This document shows positions 32,501 to 43,529 of a stretch of 64,000 nucleotides of DNA, piece after piece. Within the stretch, counting starts at the first letter, position 1. The number at the start of each line of letters is the position of its first letter. The stretch spans positions 248,001 through 312,000 of the forward strand of contig JAWWNJ010000131.1 of the NCBI GenBank assembly GCA_037176885.1, given 5' to 3'. The position numbers and the translations under genes were made by a program. Below the pieces are notes generated by a model. The model did no database searches. It saw only the letters and a list, made by a program, of their open reading frames with translations, and was not told the origin of the DNA. Origin of the DNA: Favolaschia claudopus. Its lineage: Eukaryota; Basidiomycota; Agaricomycetes; Agaricales; Mycenaceae.

Positions 32501-34431
32501 TTGGAGAAGTTCATCCTTGATTTCCGGCCAGTTTGGATCCGCAGTCATAGTCAGGAAAAAGTCAGGTTTCCCAAAAAAGCGTGCCAACGCCAATGAATCC
32601 TGATAGAGTTGGAACATGAAGCGTGAACCTCCGATATAGGAGGATGGTAGGATGTAACACTGGCCCTGATTTGCCAGATTGGCACCCTCTCCATCTCTGG
32701 CCATTGTGTCCACCAATCCCTTGTAGAGATCAACCCGCAGTTTACTTTGGTTGTTGCGAAGCCATGACAGACGTTGCTGATCTGTAGCTGCCCATGCATC
32801 CACAATGAACTGCTGCATCAAATTGCCAGCTCGAAATATGTGCAATGAATCTGTTTCGCGTTGGTGGAGGTGATATGCAAAATACTCCAGAAGCGTGACA
32901 TGATTCCGTGCTGCGGAGCGACGGTTTGTCTCCTCCCCAGGTTCCCGTCGCTCATCATCAGGAATGTCCCCTTCCCGCTCCTCATCCACAGCAGTACGGC
33001 CGGCACTGTATGGAATTTTTGGATGCCAGCCATGTTGCCCGTATGGGAAAAGGAGAACATAAAGCAAAGGTTGATAGGCAGGATTGGTTTCATAAATCCT
33101 ACGCAACGGCCCATGACGATACCGTAAAATGATGTCCCGATAGTCTGTTACAACTGAACCATCACCCGGAAGAATGACAGCAACTTCATTAGCTGTGGGG
33201 ATATTGTAGCGGCGTTGGTCTGTCTGCTCTTGGAATCGGAGTTGTGCAAAGATTTCTGGGTTGGGATTGGGATTTTGCTCCTGCTGCTCCTTCATGCGCT
33301 CGTATGCGGTTTTGTAGATACGAACATAGGCGTGATGTTCCTGAAGGAGATTATGCAATGTCCTCATCACATGTTCATTCAAGCCCTGATTCCCGTTGTG
33401 TGCCTGATTAGCTCGCAGGCGTGCACGTGTAGCCTCTTCAGATGAATAGAAATAGAGCTGAGCGTAGGAGGGATCCTTGTCAACTTCAGGAAGCAGAGAG
33501 CCCAGCCGATGATAGAGAGCACCCTGAATCTTGAAAACATATGGTGCACGTCCGCCAAGAATAGAACTATCGGTCTTCACACCCAAGGAGGCAAGCGCAA
33601 ATGCAGCATTATATGCGCGAATGTTTTGCTTGAAGTGGGTGGAGTGGGGACTCCGCCCATCAAAAAGCTTTGCTAACTCCTAAGGAGGGCCTCGAAGTGT
33701 GGGTAGTTTCACTTTGCCATCCAGACAACACGTGCCAAATTTTGGGGAAAGAATGGTCGACTTGCTCAGGCGCTCCACAGCCCAATGACGTGCTTTGCAG
33801 CAGGGACATTTCAGATTCATTGACCCAAGATTAATTTGTTCAATGGAATCTTCGACCACAGGACGGTAGTATTTTGGAAGTACTCGATTTCGCCCGGCTC
33901 GCTGTGGGTTATTTGGGGGTGGGGGCGGCGGTGGTGGTGGAGGAGGAGGAGGTGGAGGTGGAGGTGGAGGTGGAGGTGGAGGTGGAGGGGCATTGAAAGG
34001 ACGAAAATGATTACGGGCATGTGGGAGAGGGTTGAATCCGGGAGCGTTATGAACACCGGGATTTGGGGGTGGCGCAGGGTTCACTCGAAAGTTATCAAGA
34101 CCTCGTGGTTGATATGGCCGTGGATTGAATACAGTTGGCTGGTTAAGCTCAGCCAGCCGACGACGTGCTTCCTCTACATTTATACGTGGAGGGGGAGGTG
34201 GTGGGTTTTGATTGGGTGGCAGGGCAAAAGGTACAACAGGGGGGTGTAGACGCAAACGATCATGATGGGCATGAGAAGGACTTTCCAGATTCCGTTGATC
34301 ACGTTCTCGGGCCCGAGCAGCATTACGGGCACGTTGAGGGGTATTAGGGGGAGTAACATTGTTTCCGTGCTGATCCCTGGTTACAATAGATGAGTGTCAT
34401 GAAAGTATCAATTGAACCAACAAACGTACAT
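29576..34431 (-). pseudogene. Helitron Rep-helicase, interrupted by one in-frame stop
   Basis: Rolling-circle transposase of a Helitron. From 33586 to 29576 the frame is open for 1336 codons: Helitron_like_N region, Rep with the HUH motif in GLPHIHCLIFL (about 32340) and the tyrosine motif in ATKYIHKYVFKGHD (about 31935), then a PIF1-type SF1 helicase with GPGGTGKT (about 30890), LIIWDEVPMQN, GGDFQQILPVI and TINKAQGQS...YVALSRC. The same frame continues upstream through a Pro-rich leader and a CPCC motif to an exon start at 34376, but TAG at 33680-33682 breaks it. The start codon seems split by an intron: AT at 34431-34430 joins G at 34376. The element ends were not found. Confidence 0.85.
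33918..33995 (+). repeat. GGT/GGA microsatellite encoding polyproline
   Basis: Runs of GGTGGAGGT and GGAGGAGGA on the plus strand encode more than 20 consecutive Pro residues on the minus strand, in the leader of the Helitron protein. It is a likely site of length variation. Confidence 0.8.
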
Positions 34432-35333
34432 GAAAAAATCTTTCCAGAGTTGGATCCCAGCAGTGGCAGATAGGAAAGAGCCCTCGAAGAAAGGCTTCTA
34501 CCCAGATAGATACTCGGCAGTGTACAAACGTCAAGAGAGGAACTGAAGGCTGGCAACAGCTTGCACTTGTGGAGAGTCTTTCACAAAGGAAAGGGGTAGC
34601 AACTGCAGCCAACCAAACGGTTGACTGGCAAAAAGAAATTGCCCCGCCACCCAATCTCCGTGCAAAACTGCAGCTGGTAGAGGTTCCAAAGTACTTATAA
34701 CCGGCAGACACTCCTTCTTTCGGAGAGACCGGGTAGTAGGAACTTACGCAGCTTAGCAGCCGCCCTCTCTTGCACCGCAAGACACCACACAAAGTAAATT
34801 CTGAATAGAAGACTCACCCGGGCCCTTCACCCCTGCACTGGGATCACTGGAGGAAAGAATCAAACAGAAGCAGCAAGGAGAACCTGAAAAGAAGTCAGCA
34901 TGAATACAAAGATCAAAAGAGCAAAGCAAACCCCGCAATCACGAAAGGTTTCGACACACTGAATGCAAAATTAGGACAGATAGAAGCGGAGTGACAGCAG
35001 ACTCACGGTGCAAAATTAGACAGATCTTTACCTCACAATGACAGCAATGAGCAGGAAACTGCAAGAAACAATAGCAATGAGCGGAAGCACGGTCAAAAAA
35101 AGATTCTCTCACCCAGCTCAGAGGGCGGGAAACGGGGCGACTTCGAAGAAGACTTGAAGAAAGCCACGTTGACACAAAGGCATTGAGAATCAATACAGTC
35201 AAACATATGTGAGTCACTGTCGGCCGGCACACGAAAAGACCGCGGGTTTCGGGAGGGAAAGTTGATTGACAGAAAGTCACGGGGTGAAATTCCCTTTCCT
35301 GGACCCAATGCTGTGCACTTCTTCTTTTCATGT
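34432..35333 (-). other. Probable Helitron 5' region
   Basis: Leads into the Helitron gene on the minus strand; likely leader and promoter. Minus frames of 131 and 186 codons have no domains. The left limit of the Helitron (a TC start) could not be recognised. Confidence 0.35.
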
Positions 35334-35943
35334 CACTCCGGAAAAGCCATAGTTTAGGACCCCCCGAAATTGAAAGAAAAACTTTAAGTTTTAGGAATGA
35401 AATCAATTGAGCCAAAACTGTTATCGAAATGTTAAGTTCTGGGCGTACCAAAACTGGTCCCAAAACATTAGGTTTTGGCAATGGTTTACGAAGATCCAAA
35501 ACAATAAGATTGGGACGTACCTAAACGGCTCCCAAAACCATTTGTTCTGGGAGAGGTTTTGGTCACATCGAAACAATTAGTTTCGGCAACAGTTTCGGCG
35601 GTGTTGCCGAAACTTTTGATTTCGGTGCTTCCAAAAGGACTTTTGGGCCGTCTAGAACAATAAGTTTCGGCAACACCGCCGAAACTGTTGCCGAAACTTA
35701 TTGTTTCGGTGCGACCAGAACCATTCCGAAAACGATTCGTTTTGGCAGCCCTTTAGGTGAGTCTGAATCTTTTTGTTTCGGACCTTCAGAAACTGTTGCC
35801 GAAACTCGATGTTTTGGAAACAGTTTTTGTTAGGCCTTTACTTAACATTTTTGTAACAGTTTTGGACCTATTTAATTCATTGCCAAAATTTTAAGTTTTT
35901 CATTCAATTTAGGACGGTCCTAAACTACGGTTTTTGCCGAGTG
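35334..35943. mobile_element. CACTA-like foldback element, 610 bp
   Basis: The left end CACTCCGGAAAAGCCATAGT and the reverse complement of the right end, CACTCGGCAAAAACCGTAGT, are clear terminal inverted repeats that go on through TTTAGGACC. The flanks are a 3-bp direct repeat TGT (35331-35333, 35944-35946). CACT ends plus a 3-bp duplication fit the CACTA (EnSpm) superfamily. Most of the unit is one long imperfect inverted repeat; the inner arms of about 53 bp (near 35563-35615 and 35664-35716) are almost identical. GTTTCGG / CCGAAAC words recur many times, like the subterminal transposase-binding repeats of CACTA elements. No coding capacity. Confidence 0.83.
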
Positions 35944-37121
35944 TGTATAGGATAGGATGATGTGTTCGGTCGCTCATGTCTGCGGCGCCTCCATCGTTCG
36001 TCAGCTATCGCCGCCGGACTGCCCGTGCATCATACTGCTACGACATGTGTATTCACTGGCATGATCATCCCGCAGGGTACTTACTTTACTTTTTCCGATA
36101 TTCGAGATCATCCGAGTCTTCCGCGTCATCTACATCTGCCATCCGACCGCCACAACTTCTGTCCCTGCACGGTCATTCTTCTCGGTTTTCTCCGTCGCAC
36201 GAATAGGTCATCCTCAGGTCACACGCTGGACCGCTGTCAAGTCGTAATCTCTATTCAACGCGTACGGCTTGTCGTTCTGCGCCAGGATTTCCGGCGAGTT
36301 TCTTGCTACTTATGCTAATTCTAACTAAGAACTCACTGCTCTCCGCTCATCTCGAGGTTCTTTCACTGCATGAAACCGCCATCCGGCAATTTTCCAGGAT
36401 GCCATTCCGTTCAACTGCTGCTGTCACTGTTTCTGTTCGTTTTGTACAAAATTTCTGATTCTGCATAAATAGGTCGCACTAAATTGTGAGAATTCAACGG
36501 TACCGCGTGTTTGTGGAGCCTTGAGAGACGGCGGGCACCCACAATTCGTCTCCGAATCATTGGAATGCGCCAGCATAGATATATTTGAAGTGACGTGGGC
36601 AAAGCCGTGCATCTGGCGCCCGGTACCGATGAGTTCCTTCTGCATATTTTTGCCTCGAGAGTTCCTAAATCCAGTGACATTGCAGTCGGAACCAAAACCT
36701 CTCCTCGTTGGTTTAACGATAACATCGGATCCCTTATCGAATTCATTCACTATTCAAGTGCCAATCCCTCCACCCACGCAATCACTCAATATGTTCAGAA
36801 GAGGAATCATCGTTCACGTCGTTCACAAGCGCCCGGAATTTCATTCCAGCTAGCGGAGGATTCCAAATGAAGCCAAGTGCTACCATATTGGTATCAATAT
36901 TTGCAGAAAGCACTAGCATCGATTCTCTGTTCTATGCATTTAGGCGCTATGGGCGCGGAAAAGGTAGTGTTCTCTCTCCCGATAAAGGCGGATACTCGCG
37001 GAATACTTTACTACATGGGCGAAAAGACAAAGAGAATCGCCGCGCGGTGGGGCTCACCTCGTCACCACATAAAACCTGGCTCTGGTTTCTTTCCCCAGCT
37101 ACATATTCCCGCTCTGCAACC
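35944..37121. other. Intergenic, no gene called
   Basis: Short open frames only (longest 118 codons at 35962-36318), without motifs. It includes the promoter of member D. Confidence 0.4.
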
Positions 37122-38593
37122 ATGAATAAAGCATCGGCTTTGCCTCATGGTACGATTTCTGCGTTTGCAACTGATGATATGAGCTAACGGAATTCTTCTC
37201 TCTACAGACAGCAGCTTGAAGCATAGTAAGTCGTTTTGCGTATCATTCTCAGTCTGTCCTGATCCATTAACAGGTAGCGAGTCAGCTGCAGGTGGCGACG
37301 GACAAGCTCCGAAATTGTTACCGGCAATTGTATGGATCGAGAAAGAAGACCAGGCGTCGGTTGGGGGCAAGTTGACGACAAATCTATTTTGCAAGGGGTA
37401 CGGCCTCCAAGACAACATACGTAGACACCTGGAAGAGGAAGGATTGAGTCCCGTGAACTCCCTCTTCCAACTGCAAGATGCTCAGCTGCTGGAATGGGGT
37501 TTTCTTACCGGGGAAATTGCTGAAATCAAGTGGGCATTGAAGAAGATGTTGCAGAAGGAGCATCCGAAAGTTCGCATCATCGCCCCTGTCATCAGAGCTG
37601 CCAAGATCCAGGGTATCCAGTCGAGATCATTCGTTTTGCGGTAATGGCTGAATATAATTCTCAGGTGGAATCGGTGGTCCTGGCGGTGATGGATGGACAA
37701 AAGGTGGTAAAGGTGGAGTCGGCAAGGGTCCGGACATCGACTCCGACTTATTGTTGTTGTTGCGCGAAAAAGGCGGCGCAATTTCAGGTACATTCCTCAA
37801 ACATTCAATAGGTGCCATACTCAATGAATACGCAGGCGGTATTGGAGGGGCGGGGGGTGCAGGTAGAGTTCGAGGGACAAATGGGGAGGGGATCGAAGGC
37901 AGCGCCGGAGAAGGTTCAAGTGTGTATCTCAACGCTGGCCAGCGTAAAGGTGTGCGAATATGTCTGATTTCTATTAGGAGCGGTGGTTGTACATGTGGTA
38001 CAGGGTGGAGCCCACATCAGTGGTTCGTTCTCCTCCTTCCTCCTTTCCGATACCCTGGGATCATTTATGAGTTATGTGGGTACCGTAGGCGGCATTGGAG
38101 GAAAGGGTGGGCGGGGACACGAGGATACGGTGGGCGGGAAAGGCGGCGCTGGGCTTGGGCCTATTATCCCTACCCTCCTTGTGGGACTTTTCTCCCAAAT
38201 CAAGGGTAAGTTGTGAATACCCAATCAAGACCACTTGCGCAAACGGGGACCGTAGGTGGTGTTGGTGGTGCAGGAGGTGACGCAGACCGATTTGGCGGGG
38301 AAGGGGGAGACGGAGATGGTCCTGAAGTGGGGACAGTTGTGTTGTCTATCACCGAAGAAACGCGGCGCAAGATACCGACGACGACATTGATCGACGACTC
38401 GAAGAACTTTGAGCTCAACAACGCTCTGCTTCTCCAGGTTCTGAAGCAGCAGGGCTATAGGACCGTCGGCGGGCTGCTCGAGTGTCAACGAAGATATATG
38501 AGCGCAGATTTGGGGTTCAAACGGGGTCATCCGAATGTTTTAAAAGCAGCGTTGGTTCAATTTTGCAGCAAGTACGAGAGTTTGAAGAAGTAG
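37122..38593 (+). CDS. SAM-GGX-SAM family member D
   Basis: Eight exons by splice signal and frame: 37122-37149, 37208-37225, 37274-37612, 37664-37787, 37836-37949, 37978-38022, 38089-38205, 38256-38593. Start MNKASALPH, then AAGGDGQAPKLLPAIVWIEK and the N-terminal SAM-like domain (LQDNIRRHLEEEGLSPVNSL, WGFLTGEIAEIKWALKKML). The glycine exons are GGIGGPGGDGWTKGGKGG, GGIGGAGGAGRVRGTNGEG, the short VVVHVVQGGAHIS exon, and GGIGGKGGRGHEDTVGGKGG with TLLVGLFSQIK. The last exon GGVGGAGGDADRFGGEGG leads to ITEETRRKIPTTTL and LLLQVLKQQGYRTVGGLLE...GHPNVLKAALVQFCSKY. All introns between glycine modules are phase 1. This is the cleanest full member and a good reference model. Confidence 0.82.
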
Positions 38594-40328
38594 TTTAATA
38601 GAATTGTGGGCTGGTTTAATGAGTTTTGCTTCCCGCTGCTTGAATGAATAAGTATCACGGGCAACCTCACATAGAGCCGCTTGTGGTTCATCCCCGAAAG
38701 CGATAACATTTTTACTCTTCAGCGCTAACTCAGAAGGAGTGCAAGCGTTTTCCATTCACGAGGAGATCGGGCGGGTTCATAACTAGCATTGTTAGAGCTT
38801 CAATTTCCACTCGGAACTCAGGCACTGCCCACAGCCAGAAGCTTTTTAACAAATCAGAAACGTTTGCCCAGGTTTGCCCCTAGATCTTCGTGAGCGATTC
38901 CTGGATCAAGCGCCTTCAAGTCTATAACAAGGTATGAGATTTGATGCCTTCATCTGCACTGTCCCCGTTGCTCGCACGATAAATCCTCTTGTACGTATTT
39001 GGATTTTCTTGCTCAGGCCGGCGCTTGAAAGATGTTCAGCGGCGTTTAATACTGACGGATTAGCGCCGACAAGATGAAAAATATCCCTGTGCTTGGAATT
39101 CACACCTAATCAAGCCGTAAGATTCGCCCTTTTGAGTTCGTTCGACTTCGCTCTCCGTGAATCCAAAGTGATTCTCCGAGGAGTTCGGGAAACCTTACCT
39201 ATGTCGTTCTATTTAGCAGAAACAGTGGTGAGGACTCCGACTTCCGGAAGTACGGTGAAAACTTAAATCTCCGCGGCTCGTAGGTGGAACTGGCGGTGCT
39301 GGTGTAAATTGGTTCGATTCGGTGACAGAGAGGCTCCTGTGAACTCGCCGTCGGGAGTCTGGCTCTATCCACCCCAAAGGAGACGCGCTGGAAATACCAA
39401 CGACGTTACGGACACAATAACACACAGTCACGGAACCAGTCAATCAGGACCACATGCAGAGTTTCAGAAATCAAACAACGAAAGGCGTACTTAGCCAGGC
39501 CCACTGGAGGATTGAAATCATAAATGAGACACCCACACCTCAATTCGTAACTCGAAGTTGCCAGATCCAATTCGGGCCCAGTCTTCGCATACGCCGCGGG
39601 CTACTGGGACTTGTGTTGGTCTCATTCTTGACTCTCGCCATGAGGAAACAATGAGGAAACGGGGTTGAGACGAATTCGGAACACCCGAACATTGCCTCGC
39701 TTGATCCGAACCGGTAAGTAAACTGCACCGGCCCGCACAGCTGCAGCGGTCCCTCCCGGTCTCCTCGTACCTCCTACGTGTCACGACTTTCGTGCCTTCT
39801 CATTCTTGCCTCCTGCTCCCAGTCTTTGATTTCAGAGACCCTATCTCCAGACTTCCTTCTCTTCTATGGCTAGCTCTCAAGCAATCTCTTCTCAGTGTCT
39901 AAGTAGCCCGAAAACGCTCCAATTTATGCTCCCGGTGCCGACTCGGAGTTAGGTATGCTGCCCACACTGCCTCACTTCAGGGCTCATGAGAAGTAATTCT
40001 TAGACTGGGCTGGTATTAGCCCGATCTACCTCTACGCTCTGGGTGCGACTACCTGAGTTCTGGCGTGGATGGTCCGTTACGGTCCATTGGTAGGCAACAC
40101 GCCCTTTCTTCAATCACGGTGATCGGACGTGGAAGGGTCTAGCGAAAGATGAGACGGACAAGGGGCACAAACCACGGGTACGAGATTTGGCGCCGCTATC
40201 CTGCACTTTACATACAGCTTCTGTGGAAGGAGAAACGTCTACACTGCATATCTGCGAATCGCCGGAATCTTCATACCATAAAAGCTCATAACTCGTCTTT
40301 ATCCCTGGCATCGAAAGCACCAAGAACC
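38594..40328. other. Intergenic between members D and E
   Basis: No intact gene was seen. It contains the orphan glycine module described separately. Short frames on both strands are without motifs. Confidence 0.45.
39284..39331 (+). pseudogene. Orphan GGX module exon
   Basis: A TAG acceptor is followed in phase 1 by GGTGGAGVNWFDSVTERL, the start of a family glycine module, and the frame stops soon after (codon at 39341). It has no partner exons nearby. It is probably the relic of another copy. Confidence 0.6.
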
Positions 40329-41741
40329 ATGCCAGTATCATTCAAGGAGAACGAAATAACTTCTGGTACGATGATATTGTATTGTATGCGATCAGTATAC
40401 ACTGAATTCGATGGTTCCGTCGTCGTTGCTACAGGCGATTCGCCATCTCGACTGTTTCGTTGCGAATTCTCGGGAGATGGTATTGGTGGTGCGGGAGGTG
40501 TCGGGGAGGGTCCGACAATACCTGTACGGATTGTATGGCTTGAGGATGCGGATATAGCCTGCATCAACACCATAGACACGGGAACCTTCTGCGCCGAATA
40601 CCAACTCAGAGATGAAATCCGTCGGCATTTAGACGAAGAGGGCTTGAATCCGATCACTTCCCTACTCTATGTCGGCGAGGGAGACCTCAAGAACTGGGGA
40701 TTCGACGCTGGCTCCATTGCAGAAATAAGGTGGGCGCTGAAGAAGATGTTGTCAGTGCAGCATCCAGAAATACGGGTTCTAACACCGCGTACAGCGACAC
40801 CTGACATCGAGGGTAGACAATCGTCTCTTTTTCGAATGAGTTTTGACCGTCATCTCAGGTGGAACGGGAGGCCGTGGTGGTCATGGTGGTCAGAGCGGCG
40901 GTGCTGGAGGGTGCGGTATGGCGCCGAGAATCGCAACGGATCAGCTGCTTTCGTGGAAGGGCAGTAGAGTCCGCGGTAAGCGCCTTGCTTCAGTAAGCTT
41001 GATAACTACACTCAAAGTCATGCAGGCGGCATCGGAGGGATAGGTGGTGCGGGTGGAATACCCGGGCTCCGCTGGTCGAGGAGGCATACAAGCGCCCATG
41101 CTGAAACGGTATCGGATCTTTCTACCCTACACGAATCAAGTCTGATCTCCCATAGCTTCCCGAAGACATGCCCGTGCAAGAGGGTAACATTATCGAGGGT
41201 CGGCAATGCGATAACCGTTTGTTAACGTAATCATTGACAATCATGCAGGGGGCAGAGGGGGTGCGGGTGGGTGGGGCCCCAGAGCTGGTGGAGTTGGAGG
41301 CGAAGGTAAGGGAGTGCACATCCCTATGCTGTATGTCGGTCTGTTTCGCAAAATCAAAGGTGAGTGGGTAGCGTATGGAAACTGAGCCAAGCTACCATCT
41401 TCCTGTTCACAGGCGGCACGGGCGGTGCCGGTGGCGAATCCCCAATACTAGGAGGGCGCGGCGGAGACGGCGATGCTCCGGAATTAACAAGTCCTCTCTG
41501 TCCGATCTCAGAAGATATGCGGCGCCGAATTCCAGCAAAGTCTCTCGAGAGTCTCGGCCTCGTTCTTCCTCCTCCCCTTCTCAAATTACTGAAGGATCGT
41601 GGATTCAGCACTGTTGGCGGATTGCTCGAAGCACGTACGGCCGATCTATTGATAATTCCCAATTTCAAACGGGGTTATTGCAGCGTTTTGAAGGCAGCAT
41701 TGGCGCGCTTTTGTAACCAATATATCGCGAAAACGATCTAA
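40329..41741 (+). CDS. SAM-GGX-SAM family member E
   Basis: Exon 1 40329-40365 (MPVSFKENEITS), a small exon or exons, then 40477-40812: DGIGGAGGVGEGPTIPVRIV with the N-terminal SAM-like domain (FCAEYQLRDEIRRHLDEEGL, WGFDAGSIAEIRWALKKML). Glycine exons: 40859-40975 (GGTGGRGGHGGQSGGAGG), 41026-41108 (GGIGGIGGAGGIPG), a short exon PEDMPVQEGNIIEG, then GGRGGAGGWGPRAGGVGG with HIPMLYVGLFRKIK. The last exon, ending at 41741, has GGTGGAGGESPILGGRGG, ISEDMRRRIPAKSLESLGL, LLKLLKDRGFSTVGGLLEAR and FKRGYCSVLKAALARFCNQY. The penultimate glycine exon is very like that of member A, so these two are close relatives although on opposite strands and 20 kb apart. Confidence 0.82.
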
Positions 41742-43529
41742 TTATGCCGGGCATGAATCATCCATATGCATTCGTGCTGTTTTCTCTTTCCAAAAATTTT
41801 GCTCGCCTTAGGCTTTAGTGCTTGTTTACGGCGAAACAGCTTTACAAGCCTCCCTTAATGATTAGAAACAAGATGTCGATATTTTTTGTTGCTCTCCAGA
41901 ATCTTGGTCTTCCAGGGCGTTCGGCAAGGTGGAAACCTCATTTACCATTATCCGGTCTCCTAACTGCTGAACGCACCACTCCACTCGATCTTTTCGCAAG
42001 CGCTATATGTAGAACCATGGTCCATGCGTGCAGAGCGTGTGGCTCTGACGCTTTCCAAATGGCACAATCAATGTGCTATAAGTATTTTATATAACAGCAG
42101 TGTCCCCCTTCTCGCCACTTTGAGTCGATCACAGGACGAACAAGCGCTAGGAAGACATCCCTTCACGAATTGTTCCATAAGTATGTAATTACGAAAACTG
42201 CAAGATTCTACGCACGCACATATACCCCGTTCTGGCAGTTAAGTAACAGTAGTTCATGACCGACGCAGAAGCAGAAAATTTTGTGTGCTCTGGTGCATTC
42301 CCGCTATTATTTAGCTGATTATGTTGGTAAAGCCAAGAGCATGAAATGATCGGCCATCAATTCCGTTTACCTTAGCGCTGTCAATTCGGTCTCTTTCTTT
42401 ACCACCATGTCGAAGCCTCGAAGGGGGTTTGGAGTTGCGAGTTCAATAAGTACGCTGACTCTCCCCGAATATGCTCAATCGTTATCTGAATTTCCGAAAT
42501 ACTTAGCCCTGACACGGTCTTGTCGCGCGAAACTGAATGGTGCCCTACTACTCAACTCGTGCAGGCTCAGCAGAATTCATATTTGGTTTTGCGCCAGAGT
42601 GTGCCTCGAATTCCAAACACCCGTCATAGAAGATCCGGATCAGAATGCCAATTGGTTGACGATGACGAGTCGCTTTCCCGAGACCTTGGTGGGTTTGTGT
42701 TGAGACTGCGGCAGCTGTACCTGCACCGTGGCGCGTACAGCCAGCATCTTCGACTTGGACTTCTGTCTTACATACTTCCGGAACCTTCCGACGGAAGGAC
42801 ACGGACTCAGAAGCCGTATCCGCGTCTCTTATCGCGAAACCAAGGTGGACCAATTTTCTAATAGTGCAATCACGTTTGTGCTGCTCTCACTTGAAACTTC
42901 GAATCAGGTTAGTATTCCCACGAAGCCTATTGTTGTTGTCGCCACGGCAGGAGATAGGACGAACAATAACTATCAACATTCATCCGCATGGGTGCTGCAG
43001 TCAGTGATGCTCGAATTAGGTTTTGGTATGCACACGAGATGTCCCCTTCGTCTTTCGCCGTCGCTAGGTTTGGGCTCTCATCTTTACAACCTCCGCTTTC
43101 GTGGTTTATGACTGGCCTGTCCTTCCGTCTTTTCCGCTGTGTGCGTGGGTGGACACTCCTCTTTCATCGAACTGGCTTATATGAATTGAGATCGACAGCT
43201 CGTCCTGGTATTTGCAGTTGGAGCGGGTGCCTTTGGTCCTCCCACGATATTCACGCAATCTGAAGCGTCTCAGCAGGATCTTGCCAGTACGAACTAAAAT
43301 TGGTTGAAAAAAGGGTACTATTTTCACTGTGAGAGTACTGTGAGCCGATCTTGGGTCACCTGGTGTGCACCATACAACCTCACGCCTCAGTAATTGTTCG
43401 GCGAACGCTTGATGAGCGTCAAGGAACGGGCGCTTTTACCCTCCTTTTTAAAGCGTTAATATCTTTTGTTACTGCCGAAGAGGATCCACTCCAGTCTCTC
43501 CACGAACCCGCTATCCTGCAGTCATCAGC
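41742..43529. other. Intergenic, contains a diverged duplicated segment
   Basis: No gene is called. A segment at 42347-42430 has a related copy at 45734-45850 (see repeat entries). Open frames at 42407-42703 and 42520-42861 carry no motif. Confidence 0.4.
42347..42430 (+). repeat. Diverged direct repeat, copy 1
   Basis: Shares TGATCGGCCATCAATT, TAGCGCTGTCAATT and the following pyrimidine tract with 45734-45800 in the same orientation; further downstream GGAGTTGCGAGT matches ATAGTTGCGAGT. Confidence 0.65.

Noticed and set aside
33836..34249. 137-codon plus-strand ORF rich in Trp and Arg
   Set aside because: It is the antisense of the polyproline microsatellite in the Helitron leader.
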